A stretch of DNA of 64,000 nucleotides from Phorcus lineatus (GCA_921293015.1 OV121084.1:48519864-48583863), one strand, 5' to 3'. Positions 1 through 12,063 are shown, numbered from the stretch's first letter. Made by a program: numbers and translations. Notes: a model not told the origin generated them from the letters alone.

Positions 1-1443
1 ACACATTAAGATAGTTGCAAATATGTTAAATTGTCTTAAAGAATGTTCACTAAAGATAATATGCATAGATTATATTTTTAAGTTGATATTGAATATAAAA
101 CCAAATTATAATTTTAAAAAAAAGAAAGTTTCAATGCTATTTTCCTGCACACGCGTTATGTTGTTAATCCTTTTTTAAAGTTTGTAAAAGACAGTGGTTT
201 TAACAACTAGTTAACATAAATACACTAACAGAACTCTAATTTTAAATTTTTCAACTTTGTCAAACCTTAATAGCCACAGGCATATTCTCCCACTAGCAGT
301 TTACCTGCAAAACCATTCCAGGTAAATGGCCAATTAATAGGAATTATAGATTGACCCACGAGGTTATACATAATGAAGAAATATGAAATGGTTTCACCTA
401 GAACCAGAGTAAGTGCCATGATAATGTCTCATTGATATTAACTCTTTACATACTGCAAGCGCATATAAGCGCAAGGAAAAGGTAGCTTCTCAAACCCAAT
501 GACACACTGAGGTGCATTCGCATAAGGTAGTACAGTATAGTATTAGTGACACACCTGACAAAACCTACATGACAATTTTCACATTTACACCTTACAAACT
601 AGTCTGAACAAAAAAATAAATATTTTTTCAAAATATATCAGCATTTTTTAAAGGCATTGTAATTAGTTATATAATACTACAATAAAGTATTGATAAATTA
701 TTGTCTACCTTTTATTTTTATAGGTAAATTTGATCTCAGTTTGATCGCAAACCCAAAGTTTAAAGTAAAAATTTAAATTTGTCAATTATTTTATTGCCAA
801 TTCTGCAAAAAATTAAGCTATTGCTGAAATAAATTAGTTAATTTCATGAATCACATATATAAATGAGGTTACAATGGTGTTTTTTAATTGAATTAAGTGC
901 ACATTAACCCGGATTCAAAACCGCTCCTTAATTTATCTTATTCTACAACGTCATTGGAATTATATCTGCTTGTACTGGTTGTAGTTCAAATTCACCACGT
1001 AGCATTCATCAATATTCATTCATCAATAAATCATATCAATAATGAATTAAAGGGATGGGATTATTCAGCTCCTACTGTATAACTGTGTATTAGTACATTG
1101 CACATCAGCTGGCTAAACCTCCCACTGCCTCACCCTACCCCCCCTCTTTTCAATAAGGGAAACCCCCAAACTTACCCAACTGCACACACCCTCTATTTTG
1201 TTAACTCTTATAGCCACTTATGTATGTCTATGTTATGTCACAGTATTCTATTGTCCATTTTGAGATTATTTATATCTTTGGATAAATTTTATATTTTTTT
1301 ATAATTTTATTTCTTTTCAACAGTTTTTAATTTTATGTATATGATAAATCATACAAATATGCAATTATTTTATAAAATGGTTGTTTTTTTAGAAGAGTGT
1401 TCAAAACATAAATGATTTCTTCAAAATTTGTGTCTTTAAACAT
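1..1443. other. AT-rich noncoding DNA, nothing recognised
   Basis: I see no gene, RNA or repeat family in this stretch. It is dominated by A/T runs and stop codons in all frames. Two short open frames near 0.9-1.3 kb have the low-complexity composition expected by chance in AT-rich DNA and no domain-like pattern. A short C-rich patch lies at about 1122-1170. Confidence 0.7.
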
Positions 1444-1554
1444 AGTGATAATGTTCATTTTGTAGTGATAATGTTCATTTTGTAGTGATAATGTTCATTT
1501 TGTAGTGATAATGTTCATTTTGTAGTAATAATGTTCATTTTGTGGTAATAATGT
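1444..1554. repeat. 20-bp tandem repeat, about 5.5 copies
   Basis: The unit AGTGATAATGTTCATTTTGT is repeated head to tail at 1444, 1464, 1484, 1504 and 1524, followed by a partial diverged copy ending near 1554. The first four units are identical. The fifth changes GTGATA to GTAATA and the partial sixth begins GGTAATA. The high identity of the early units points to recent slippage or unequal crossover. No coding meaning is apparent. Confidence 0.95.
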
Positions 1555-2062
1555 ATGCATGTTTCATCATATTCAAAATTGTTCATAACATTTTCTAAAT
1601 GCACTGAAAATACTTATTTGTTATCTCATTCAGATATTTATTTCTAATTCACAATCCATGACATTTAAAGGATTAAAAAAGCAATTACATTAATCTTGTT
1701 GGTTGATCAAGTATTTGATTCCCAAAGATCAATTGTTTGACAGATGTTAAATAAATAAAAAGTTTCAAACAGAAATGGATTAGCAAGAAAGCTTATGAAG
1801 CCATCTTCTTCACAAATATCTATCTGTTTTAAAGATCTTGTCAGTTTTCTATTATTGAAATAAAATATTTCTTTTGTTCACTATGATCTTTGTTATCTTG
1901 TCATCCATGGTTAAATCCTGTGTAATGATTTGCGGTTACCCGACTATGGCAATGTAAACCAAACAGATTATCTGGATTAATGTACTAGTGGCTAACACAA
2001 ACGTTGAATGCTTCTCCAAGATTTAATCAGCTTTGGGATCAATTTTGAGGGATTTTACTTCA
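1555..2062. other. AT-rich noncoding DNA, nothing recognised
   Basis: No open frame, RNA or repeat is supported here. The stretch joins the 20-bp tandem repeat to the TGACA-motif cluster that starts at 2063. Confidence 0.65.
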
Positions 2063-2379
2063 TGACATTCCAAAATTTTGATAGCGACGTAATTTGTCGA
2101 TGGATTACGTTCAACCTGTCAGTATCTGTCATTTATTTTAGTTGACACTCGAGTTGTCAATTTCTTGACAATAGCAAGGGAAATATGGAAGCTTTAATTC
2201 CCTGGTAATTGTTGATATGGATCTGACATGCCAGATCAACAATTGACATCTATTTTTGTGAAAGGAGTTTAATATGATATTTACATCATTTTGGAAATTG
2301 ATACACGTATTGACAACCCCTTGATACAGTCATGGATAACCTATTGTTTGATTGTCATTGATATTAAGGTTCAATGACA
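2063..2379. promoter_or_regulatory. dense TGACA/TGTCA motif cluster (candidate regulatory element)
   Basis: Eleven TGACA or TGTCA pentamers lie in 317 bp, at 2063, 2117, 2127, 2143, 2155, 2166, 2224, 2244, 2311, 2353 and 2375. At this base composition fewer than one would be expected. TGACA/TGTCA is the core bound by TALE homeodomain proteins (MEIS, PREP, TGIF). The stretch also has an imperfect hairpin (arms at about 2207-2225 and 2232-2244) and CTCGAG at 2148. Spacing is irregular, which argues against a simple tandem repeat. Function is inferred only; a decayed repeat could also produce this pattern. Confidence 0.4.
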
Positions 2380-4033
2380 GTTGATTTATGTGGAAGAAGA
2401 GAATATCAATCTTGGAGGATATTTGGAACAATTATTAAATCAGTACTTTTATTAAATAGGTATTAACTCTTAACTCTCTCACTGCTCTTGGTACCCTTGG
2501 TTTTAGAGCATATTCATTGCAATATAACTGATGGTAGAAAAAATAATGGTCTTTATGTGCGCTCAGACAATACATTAACACTGCAGTTTCTCAATAAAGG
2601 ATTTCTATCAAATAAAATTGAACAGAATCATGAAAAACAATTATTTTCAAGGCTGAAGCTTTCCAAATTCTCCTAATTTCCCACAAGTGTTAATATCAGA
2701 GTATTCTATAGGAGGGATTGACATGTATTTTGATGAAAACAGGTATTCTGCCTCATCAAAAGCTATGAAAGAACATATATACATACATATATCTATAAAA
2801 GAACATATTTATAATATGAGTGTTTGTATGATGTACAATCAGAAAATAGAGACCAACAAGAAAAATTAGTTAACAGTTAAAAACAGTGTATTATGTTTTT
2901 CTGAAAGTTTGAAACATTATGTTAAATGTTAATCACCATTTAATGCTCGTAATCAAATATCCATTTGCAAGTTAATTTCAAGAGAGTTATTGGAATAACA
3001 AACATGGAATAAAAGCACCCTTTAGGCGATAAATTGCATTACTCCTGTCACTTTTCTCACATGTTACACAGCTACTTTGCATTAGTGTCAACAACATAAA
3101 CAATACATCACTAGTCATGTTATTTTTAAAGCTTTATCCAGATTAGGGGATGGATTACCAGCATGCATTGCATTTAAATGGATAAGTAACACAAACATCA
3201 TAATCACTATTCATTAGTCTATGGTTATGTAATATTCTTGATGATAAGCTGTGAAGTGTTTACACTTGTCTGTTAATCTAAACACTTATACGTTGATCTT
3301 GCTATATTGGTATATCTTATGCCATGCTTGTATATCTAGGTGTTAGAAATGGGAGGCTTAATATTCCACTGTGACTTATTGAATAATGTTCGTACTGGCA
3401 AGCTATAGTGTTGTACTCATTTAATCATGTCACCTGCTCTGAGCGGAAAAACCTTATTTTAGAATTAAGGCAATGTATGTTTTTTATACTTATGTATTTG
3501 CATTATTAATGATAAATAATAATTGTATTTGGCTACAGTGGGTCGACATATTATTACTTACAGGTAATATTATTCCCATAGACTTACATGTTAATTAGCT
3601 GTTGGGAGAATGAATCATAATTTAAGAAAACAATCTTTGGCTGTCATATTTGGCAGACAGCTTGGAAATCATCTCGGCTACAGACACATAATTAATTTAA
3701 TATATAGATATCATAAATAAATTATTAATCCCTTGAATTTTCCGATGATTATTATTGCATTTTATCAAACAAAACATATGCAACCTAACAGAATGTATAT
3801 CACGTGTACATAGCAATATGGCCACCCTCTGTATGTGAATCTTCGGTTTTATATGTTTCAACTGAGTATATTTGTGTTGTCCATGTTTGTCACTACTGAA
3901 ACTATAAGTAATTCATCTGTAATGCAACTGACTTTTCTTTACGGATGCATACCCTTCTGATTGTACTTTCAGATTCTTCTCAGTGCAGTCAGGTTTGGGT
4001 GCAAAGCTACACTGAATTTCAGCGCAGTACCAC
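2380..4033. other. AT-rich noncoding DNA, nothing recognised
   Basis: No gene is supported. Short open frames near 2.5-2.9 kb are A/T-driven and have no domain-like character; one contains a small repeated ACATATA/ACATACATAT patch near 2775-2815. Confidence 0.65.
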
Positions 4034-4131
4034 CAATGGCCGCTAGTTCCAGCCGATAGTTGCAGGTTTCATTGCAATGCATGGCCACAATGGTGTTTCT
4101 CTTGAAAGCGGCATTAAACCCCAAATCATCC
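4034..4131 (+). repeat. interspersed repeat family, copy A
   Basis: This is one of three diverged copies in the window (others at 17726 and 19772). Shared blocks in order are a GCTAGTTCCAGC-like start, TTGCAGGTTTCA(C/T)TGCAATGCAT, a CCACAATGG-like block, and the terminal CTCTTGAAAGCGGCATTAAACC. This copy is shorter than B because it lacks most of the central segment between the CACAAT block and CTCTTGAAAGC. No open frame is present. A short nonautonomous element (SINE or MITE class) is the likely nature. I cannot place it in a named family with certainty. Confidence 0.6.
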
Positions 4132-6744
4132 CACCTCTTCTAAGTGAACTGTTGGAATGCATGTTTCTAATGAAAGTACTTTTAGTATGCATAATTCTTC
4201 TGAGTGTATCTTTTATATGCGTTTTCCTACTGAAATTATTTTAGTATGCATAATCTATTTATGTATATAACAGAATGTATACCACTCCTGTACATGCTTT
4301 GAAGAACAATTTTTTTTAATTCAAATTATCTGATATATATCAGTTATGGAAACACAAAAACTGTGCCCATACCAAATGATTTATCAGATAGAACAATAAC
4401 TTTTTTATGTTATAAAAACATTTCCATGATCTACATTAATTTTTGAAAGGCAAAATTTCATTTTAAAAAAGAAAACATGAATTTGTTCTAAAAAAAACTT
4501 CATCAAAATGATTGATTTGCTTTCTTTGTATAGTACATGTCAAAATGTCAATCTTTGTGATAATAACTAAATGCAGATGAGTTGACATATCAATGCTAAT
4601 GATATGATTTAATGAAGGAAAATTTGCTTACAAATGTTGCAATTAGCCTCGGTCAAGTGCCATAACTCTTCCCGATATGAATCAAAATAACTTTAAGATG
4701 CTAACCAGCACCCCCATTCATGTTGGCCATGTTTAGAAATTCAAAACGTTTCCTCGAAACTGTCCAATAAAATACAGCTGACATCTTCTCTTAAGAAAGA
4801 TGCGCAATTTAATATCAAAGCACCTTACAATTTGTTTCCCGAGCACTGTAATTATTATCAGCGGTCCCCCCTCCTGTTCTTCAACAATACCTTCCCTATA
4901 GAGGATGCTCCAGTTCTTGAAGGGAGGCAGTGTATAGGCACGACATCTAATTAGTTTAAATCTTTTCTAAAGGTATTCACGTTTCCCTGCGGTTAAAACT
5001 TCTCCAATCATAGCAGCTATTCACCTGTTGCTGTGAGCCGTCTTTCAGCTCTAGGTCCCTCTAGTGTTTATCGCAAGATAGATCATTCATCTATTCTTTT
5101 CACCTCGGCCTAATGGCGTTGGTATTAAATAGCTGCAACTTAACTGTAACCTAGGAGAATAAGTCTTGTCCCCCTGTGCACTGGACCATGCAGTCTATTC
5201 TTTGGACCCCCATCCCACAATCCCCCTCAATGTTTATTCCTCCGCAATTGAATGGGTATTGTTAGTATGACATGCTCTTGTGAACTTCTCTTTCTCTCCT
5301 TCCATCGTTCATCAAATCCTCCTTCCCTCCATCACTCGCTTGCTTTTGTGTTGGGTTTGATTTGCCATTGTGATGTTTTTCACCCCCATGCAAAAACGTT
5401 CAGTTTTCAATCTTTTCGGAATTAATTTCTGCTGGGTGTATTCTTGTGTTTGTCAACCATTACAGTTCACACACCTTTTGGTTTTACTTTGAAATCTGTG
5501 TTTGTGTTTCCGATTTAATCAGACATTCCATTGGTCAAGAATCAACCTGACTCGCTTTCATTCTCCAATCCTTCTTTGTGACGACATTGTCAAAATATTT
5601 GTATGACGTCTTCGTTCCTTTTAATTGGCTTCAGTGTGATCAACACACTTTAAGTTCAGAGACTTCGGTTCTGTTCATCTTCTACTGTGAAATTTGGTAC
5701 ATAAGTGACTTTTGATGACAATTCAGTAAACATGCCTATGTATGAATATTTTGAGAAATCAAAACTATCGACATTGTATACATGGCTAGTTTATCAATGT
5801 TTACTTCTTCTTTTTTTCCAGAAATAAACAAACTTCAAAAGATTTCATAGAAAAACATATCTAAATGCATAAAATCATAAAATAGAAAAGGAATTTAAAA
5901 GTGAAATTTATAAGTTAACATAGCAAAAGAAATGTTATGATTGTTAGCAATCGATCGAGGTTACTGAAAGGAGGCTCTAATATAGACTAACATATTTTGA
6001 CAAACATTTTTTTTGAATATTTGGTATGACAGAATAGCCATAAAACTAAGCATCCACTAAAACTGTCCTCAATAGTTGTTGCCCATAACCAAACTTCCCA
6101 TTTGGGTGTTTGCTCCAATCTTCAGTGACATAACCCACCCCCAGCACACAGTGAGTTAATGTATGACTCCATACACAGGTGAAAGCTGATCAGAGATGTT
6201 GAGATAGGAATGCATTCATCTGACATGAACGCTGCTCTCTGAGTAATGGGTATCTGAATAAAAGAAATGCACTGTTTACTAAAGAGATCAAAAAGCATGT
6301 TTTATCAACATGCTCAAGTTTGGTTTTTGTTCTTTCAACATTTTTGATAGTATTATGGCTTTTGTAGGACTTTGAAGGATAGGTATACAATTTGATGCTA
6401 TACATACTTTGAATGATCTTATGAAGCTTGTATGAAATAAAACCTTAAAAATAATTCTTATTGTAAGTTTTTTCTCACATAGATACAGGACCTTAGAAAT
6501 ATTAAGTTTCCTTTTGCATATGGCTTTGGATTATTGATTTAAAAAGTTAAAGAAAAATAGTTTTAGAAAACATTTGTTAAAATGCCTTTTGGATATTGTA
6601 ATAAAAATTGAAAAGTATCAAACGCCTATAGAAAACTCTGTTAAACATGAAAAAAATTGAATGTAAATTACGAAATATTTCCTTGTGAATGAAAAGCAAT
6701 ATCTCTGATCACATAGACAAGGCTTTTCATGAGTACTCAAGTTC
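4132..6744. other. noncoding DNA with a more complex block at about 4.78-5.65 kb
   Basis: No gene is supported. The part from about 4780 to 5650 has higher complexity and more CpG than its surroundings, including blocks such as CCGAGCACTGTAATTATTATC (near 4840) and the variant CRE TGACGTC near 5604. It is a plausible conserved noncoding or regulatory stretch. The rest is AT-rich with no visible feature; a short minus-strand open frame at 6.2-6.4 kb looks like chance. Confidence 0.4.
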
Positions 6745-6759
6745 AGGTCATCTTGACCT
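6745..6759. promoter_or_regulatory. perfect palindromic nuclear-receptor site AGGTCA-TCT-TGACCT
   Basis: The sequence AGGTCATCTTGACCT is an inverted repeat of the hexamer AGGTCA with a 3-base spacer. This is the textbook arrangement of an estrogen-response element (IR3). The twelve fixed bases are very unlikely by chance in 64 kb of this composition. Estrogen-receptor-like nuclear receptors are known in molluscs and other invertebrates. Binding here is inference. The surrounding 6689-6958 is open in one frame and somewhat richer in G+C, but shows no recognisable protein. Confidence 0.5.
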
Positions 6760-7739
6760 AGAAGTCATGAAATTGATGTGTTGTGTCACTTTTGATTCAT
6801 TCATTTCAACAAATACTTGTAAAGCAATTAAAAAGAGTCCCTTTATTGGACATCAGAGGAAAATCCTTTTCACGTTATGGACGCCATTTTTAAAGGGACA
6901 GCTTTCATGCATCACAACCCACAGTGGTCTTTTAAAGGCCGTTCTCAATTTCGGGTGAGTTTGCTTGATTTATTCGTTCTTCAAAGTGGCAATTGTGGTT
7001 GCCGCAAAATCGGAGAAGAATAGGTTATATGATATTGTGGTTTAACTCAATGGTCCAAAGAAATGACCAGCCAAAAAGGTATCCAAATCCCCTTAAACAT
7101 CAATCACATTGAAATTGACATCTTGCTGAAGCTATTTTAGAAATATACAAAGGGAGAGTATATGACAATGCTATTGTAGGTGGTCGACACCATTGTTAAG
7201 TCATAAATCTACTTTACAAGTATCCTTTTGACTTTAGATATGTTGTTTATTGGGAAGTTTTGTTAGCGTGAATTGTACATTGTCCTCACAATATTTTCTT
7301 AACCGTTATAAGAATAATTTTTAACAATTCATCATGAACATGTATATATAAAAGTTTTCCCAATCATCTACTTTGAAAATTACATGATATATTTCATAGA
7401 TATGAGTAAATAATAAATGTTGTGAATGTAGAATGTAAATCCTACCCTGTTTAAATGTTTAATATTTAATGTACATAGTGTACTTGAATCAAGGAGTCTT
7501 TATGGAAAATGAAATAACAAATTGATCAATGTTGTCTTATATAAGCATATTAATTACACAAACAAGATCCACAATTATATACATACAAAGAAAAGAGTAA
7601 TCAAAGAACAGAATTGAAAGAATATTACTTTAAATAATCAATCTTGAAAAACATGAAATATTAAACTTTCAGAAATATTTTATTTCATACATTTACGTTG
7701 CAATGTCAGTTTGTGTACCGTCTACGCCTGAGCCCCTCT
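6760..7739. other. AT-rich noncoding DNA, nothing recognised
   Basis: An 89-codon open frame (6689-6958) ends just after a GGTGAGT donor-like string at 6954. The translation has no domain-like pattern and no matching acceptor was found, so no exon is called. The remainder is A/T-rich. Confidence 0.55.
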
Positions 7740-7970
7740 GACTGCAAAGGAATCTCGCATCAATATCTACACACTCTAGCGTCAAATCACCAAACACGTG
7801 GGGAAGGGCAGGTACTGCCTGCTTCTGATTGGTCAAGAGATTAAAGCTCAGTTATCTGATTGGCTTAAAGTTGAACTCACTGTTGGTGGGTGTAAGCAGT
7901 TGGGGCTTTAGTGTGATACGTCCTTAAGTAGTATTGACCAGTTTTCATTGAAGAGCCTGAAAAACTTGAT
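7740..7970. promoter_or_regulatory. promoter-like block: E-box and two inverted CCAAT boxes
   Basis: Within a locally G+C-richer block there is a palindromic E-box CACGTG at about 7795-7800, the small inverted repeat GGCAGgtaCTGCC at about 7807-7819, and two CTGATTGG strings (inverted CCAAT, the NF-Y core) near 7823 and 7856, spaced about 31-33 bp apart, roughly three helical turns. This combination is typical of animal promoters or enhancers. No TATA box or initiator can be assigned and no gene start is seen beside it, so orientation is left open. Confidence 0.35.
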
Positions 7971-8186
7971 AAACATAGCCACATAGAAATCTACCTTACG
8001 TTGCAGTGTTCGTGCAAATTTATCATACTCGTTTCCGGTCATTTTGATCATGTGAAGTAGGAGACCTTGTTTGCTTGACGATCACTCAATGCGAGATCTT
8101 TTGTAGCTACGTTGAGGCCAACTTGGCTATAATTCACCTCTCTGTCATAATAGATAGTGATAAAATGACTACCCCAGTCTCCCTTG
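7908..8186 (-). pseudogene. possible decayed exon or gene fragment, unidentified
   Basis: Read on the minus strand, a good 3' splice acceptor (pyrimidine-rich TTGTTCAACTTTTCAG, with its AG at 8188-8187) is followed by 46 open codons to a TGA at 8050-8048. The peptide begins KGDWGSHFITIYYDREVNYS and continues with VGLNVATKDLALSDRQANKV. Its mixed D/G/R/N/V composition is unlike the A/T-driven chance frames nearby. A one-base shift near 8052 reaches a second open stretch running to 7908, containing MTGNEYDKFARTLQRKVDF and FYVAMFIKFFRLFNEN. I do not recognise a family. It may be a frameshifted pseudogene fragment, a genuine short exon, or chance. Confidence 0.25.
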
Positions 8187-8278
8187 CTGAAAAGTTGAAC
8201 AATTTGGGTTTTGTGTTTCAATGTCCAAGCGTTAGGTGAAACAAATTGTTTGTTGTGTTTCATTATGCATGCAAGCAA

Positions 8279-9127
8279 ACTTGGACTATTTGCTATTTTG
8301 TTTTGTAAGATTCTTTTAGTGGTGTTTGTATTTCAATATCAGTGTAATGGATCATTTATGAAAGGATTTTTTTTATCAAGTTATGAATATTAATACGCGT
8401 CTCTTTGTATGAAATCAATGAGTTTGAGAAAGAGTGGCGAAATTTCAATATCTGCATATGAAGAGAAGGGAAATGTTACAATGGTGCAATGTGGAATTTG
8501 TTATTTTTTGCAAATCTATTATTGATAGCATTTTTTAAAAATCTTTCATTTATGAAATTATTTATACAACATCAGCTTTCCAAGTCAAATAAATCGGCAG
8601 TTTGTGTTTTATCAAACATGCACTCATTTGTGGAAAATTACACGGTGTAAAGATCCTCATTTTAAACATTCTTTGTTATGATAAGGTAAACGTAAACTAC
8701 AATGTAATTTAGAAATATTAGAAACTTGGAAATAACATTTACAAATTGAATTTTCAAAATTATTCATTTATTTGGTAGACAGTCTAACAGTAACAACATT
8801 TGTTCATAAAGGTATAATTCATTGTTGTAATGAATATACATGTACATGCAAATGAAAATATTAAAAGTATTTGACTTTCAAACAACAAGTACAAGTTGTC
8901 ACCCATGTGACAACTCGCCTGAAGATATTTAAATACGAGAATGTTTTATTTCTTTACTTCAAGCAAAATTATGTATCTGTGAAAAATATTAAGATTTGTT
9001 TATCTCGCAAGTTGTTTTTTTCTTGCTGCCACGTAATTCCTCCTTGATGACCTGGCCATTTGATTTGAGCAACCAGCCTCCTCCAATTCCCTAAAGCGGG
9101 GACCATCCTTTGAAGATTTTTGTGTTG
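8279..9127. other. AT-rich noncoding DNA, nothing recognised
   Basis: No gene or repeat is supported. From about 9030 to 9110 the sequence becomes more complex (CCACGTAATTCC, CTCCTCCAATTCCC), leading into the nuclear-receptor half-site at 9128. Confidence 0.55.
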
Positions 9128-9136
9128 TCAAGGTCA
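9128..9136 (+). promoter_or_regulatory. TCAAGGTCA extended nuclear-receptor half-site
   Basis: TCAAGGTCA matches the monomer site of the SF-1/FTZ-F1 and ERR nuclear-receptor groups exactly. It lies at the end of a more complex block (9030-9140) in otherwise AT-rich DNA. A 9-mer alone occurs by chance at modest frequency, so this is only suggestive. Confidence 0.25.
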
Positions 9137-11937
9137 AGGTTGCATTAAATAACTACACAAATTCATGGTAAAGATAAAATCTGGGCAAGGTTGATAGTGA
9201 TGAGGTAAAAGAATACTTCCATTATAGGGGTTATCCTAGTATTTGCCTTGTTTATCTTTTATGCATACTTCAGTGTTTAGTTGTGTTGAGTAATTATTAA
9301 ATACATTTACCTTCATTTTATGACACCTTTTCCCATCCAATCAATTCATAATGCTAATTTTATATCTAAAATATGTCATGGTAGTCCCTCAAATGTCTGA
9401 CTGTATGCATGGATGATTGTATGAAATGAAGTCTCGTGACAATCTGTAACATGCTAACTTTTTAGTATTACGCATATCAGTTGACAAAATATTAATTTAG
9501 GGTTGGCTGATTGTTAAGTTTATTCTAGATAATGATAAAAGTTTTGAATGGTTTTGTTTGATCATTTTGATTTCTCTTGCTGATTCATAGATATCAATCA
9601 TGCATATTTTTGCATTTTTATTAAAATGCAAGACTCTAATGGAAATTGTTTTTATATATTTCATCATAAATATGGTATGTCATCCTGTTTTGAATGACGA
9701 CAGAATAAATGTAAGTATATAAACATTCTTCTTGAACATAATTGATCAAATGCAATGTTTTCCGTGTAAAATAGTTTCCGTAAGCCCAGGTGTAGAATGT
9801 AAATGAATATATATCTCTGAGATTTGCTCCAGGCTGTCTCTCTGTTAAAGTCAGTTACTTAAGTTATACCTACATCAGTTTTACCTGCCATTGTTGCCAT
9901 TCATCAACTTGTCACTGCGCACAGGTAACAAGGTGGAGTTAACCCTCTTGAAGCCAGGATCCTTAACCCTTTGCCTGGCAAGAATTTAGGGCCAAAGCAT
10001 TTCAACCAAAGCATTTTGAGAGCTTGAGTTGGAAGCTGGAAAATATTATTTCGTTCTGTATTTACCTTATTATAGAGTGCCCAGAAATTGAAAATAAAGT
10101 TTCTTATTGGAAGACCTATCAACAAAAGTTTATATGTGTATATTATATTCGAAATATTTGTTTTTTCAATTAAATTAAAAGATACAAAAACACCAATTTT
10201 TTTTCATCAACATATTTGAAATAAGCCCTAGACAATTGTTAAGTTTAATCACATTTGATGCACTCGCATCCAATCGTTATTAGTATCACAGGACAGTTGC
10301 AAATGAATTTTGACGAGGTTGCTGATTGTTTTGCGAGAGAATTAAGTTGATTGCTGATTACATGGGACAGGTAAGATATCATGTGTGAGGAAAAGAATCG
10401 TAACAGAGATGATTCATTGCAATATCAAGTCATATCTGCCCACTCATAAATTTGTTTCATCATTTATGAGTAAAATGTTCTACTTTGTGTCTCTTTTATG
10501 TATTATGAGGTAAAAACTATATAAAAGACAACAAAAGTGACAAAGTCATTCTCCTGTGTATGTAAGATAGTCTGTGTAAAGACAGAAAAATATTCAGATT
10601 GTGCAAGTATGTTTATTTGAACCTTCTCAGTATAAAAATTGTAGGATGTATGGTGTACTAAAGAACATGGTAAATATTCATTGGTGACAAAATTCTTATT
10701 CTGAGAGTGTAAAAGAGCCTATTGAAAGACCATTAAAATATTTTAATTTTGTAAAAGATGTTTGAAATTATTCAGCATAAAATTTGTGTTTCATAGTGTG
10801 ACATTGGGTGATGAAATAAAACATGTCTTATAATTAGATGTCCTCTCGCATCCCACCTGATGAAGAAGTAAAAAGTCTATATACTCCTAAATGTTGTATA
10901 TTTCACAATAAATTAGTTCTTATCCTGATAATTTTGCTTTTCTCTTTTTTTTGCTTTAACACATTTAGATATATATAATGTGAAACAACTTCAGATGTAT
11001 GATATACTTGCGTAAATTTGATGGACATAAAGTGATATAAAAGTAACTTCATTCTGACACGTCTTATGTTAAATGTCAGAAATATGTATGGTATAGTGTA
11101 TGTATCCTGAATTTATGGAGATGACGTCCCACGTAAATTACAAGGTTCTCATAGTTCAAGCAAGCAATGAGAGAACAATGCTATAGGAATCTAAACATAG
11201 TTGATTGTAATGGTGTTAAAATAAAATCTTTATTCCAATTACGTTCAAAGATTTTCATACAATGTGATATTTATGATTGATTACATTTCTATATATTTCA
11301 ATCTCTATGTATTTCAAATTCTAAATTTTTTTTTCAATATTTGAATTTTTTAAAAGGAAAATCAAACAATGATAAATTCTATATCAAATTCTTTTTTACA
11401 AAATTAATAAATGAGAATTTTGTGATTAACAATGAATTTTTAAAGATTGTTGTTGAATTTGAAACTTCAGTCTTCCACATTGCATTTGGGAGTAACTGAG
11501 AACACGTCTGCATACCGACATAACTTTTAACTTTAAAAGTCAAGAACAAGGGTATATCAGAAATTCCAACAAGATCAAGTGCTTTCACTTGTTTGAAATG
11601 CACAAGCTGATAGGTACACAATGTCTGACTTTTCAAACTTTCCAAACTTTTACAGAAAGGTCATTCTTGTTTTGGAAGTTCAATTTTAAAAATTGTCCTT
11701 TTTTTATCAAAATAATAGTTGAAATTCATTCGACACATAGTCTTAGCTTAATCATGTTGGTTCAGAATAATTATGAATTTAACCCATAGTTTCAGATCCT
11801 AAAATTTCCATGACATTATGGACTTGTGAGAGCCCTACATTCGTAACTCCTTTTAACAGCTAGTTGGGATTCCATTAGAAATACATACCATTTAGATTGG
11901 GAACAAATGTAACTGCAATAAGATAAATTATTGTACT
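9137..11937. other. AT-rich noncoding DNA, nothing recognised
   Basis: No gene is supported. A small 9-bp hairpin CTCATAAAT...ATTTATGAG lies near 10443-10470. Short open frames near 9.9-10.1 and 11.4-11.8 kb have no domain-like features. Confidence 0.6.
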
Positions 11938-12063
11938 TTTCAGGTGAAATCCTGCAACCGACATCCTCAGAGTCGGGCTACAAGTACTGTCAGCACTGAC
12001 TGTACCAACAGCTAACCAACTCACCCACCAGGCCTGATCTGAGGTTGTGGGTTCAAATCTCAT
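11938..12063. repeat. tRNA-derived SINE-like locus with opposed B-box-like strings
   Basis: On the plus strand, GAGGTTGTGGGTTCAAATCT (near 12040-12060) resembles a tRNA T-arm/B-box (GGTTCRANNCC). On the minus strand, GGTGGGTGAGTTGGTTAGC resembles a tRNA A-box/D-arm and is followed about 50-60 nt later by a degenerate B-box, GATGTCGGTTGCAGGATTTC. The minus-strand arrangement (A-box then B-box) is that of a tRNA-headed SINE. The acceptor arms do not pair, so this is not a functional tRNA. Two fused head fragments in opposite orientation are possible. Confidence 0.45.

Noticed and set aside
6689-6958. 89-codon open frame followed by a GGTGAGT donor-like string
   Set aside because: The translation shows no domain-like pattern and I found no convincing acceptor or neighbouring exon. 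Donor-like heptamers are common.
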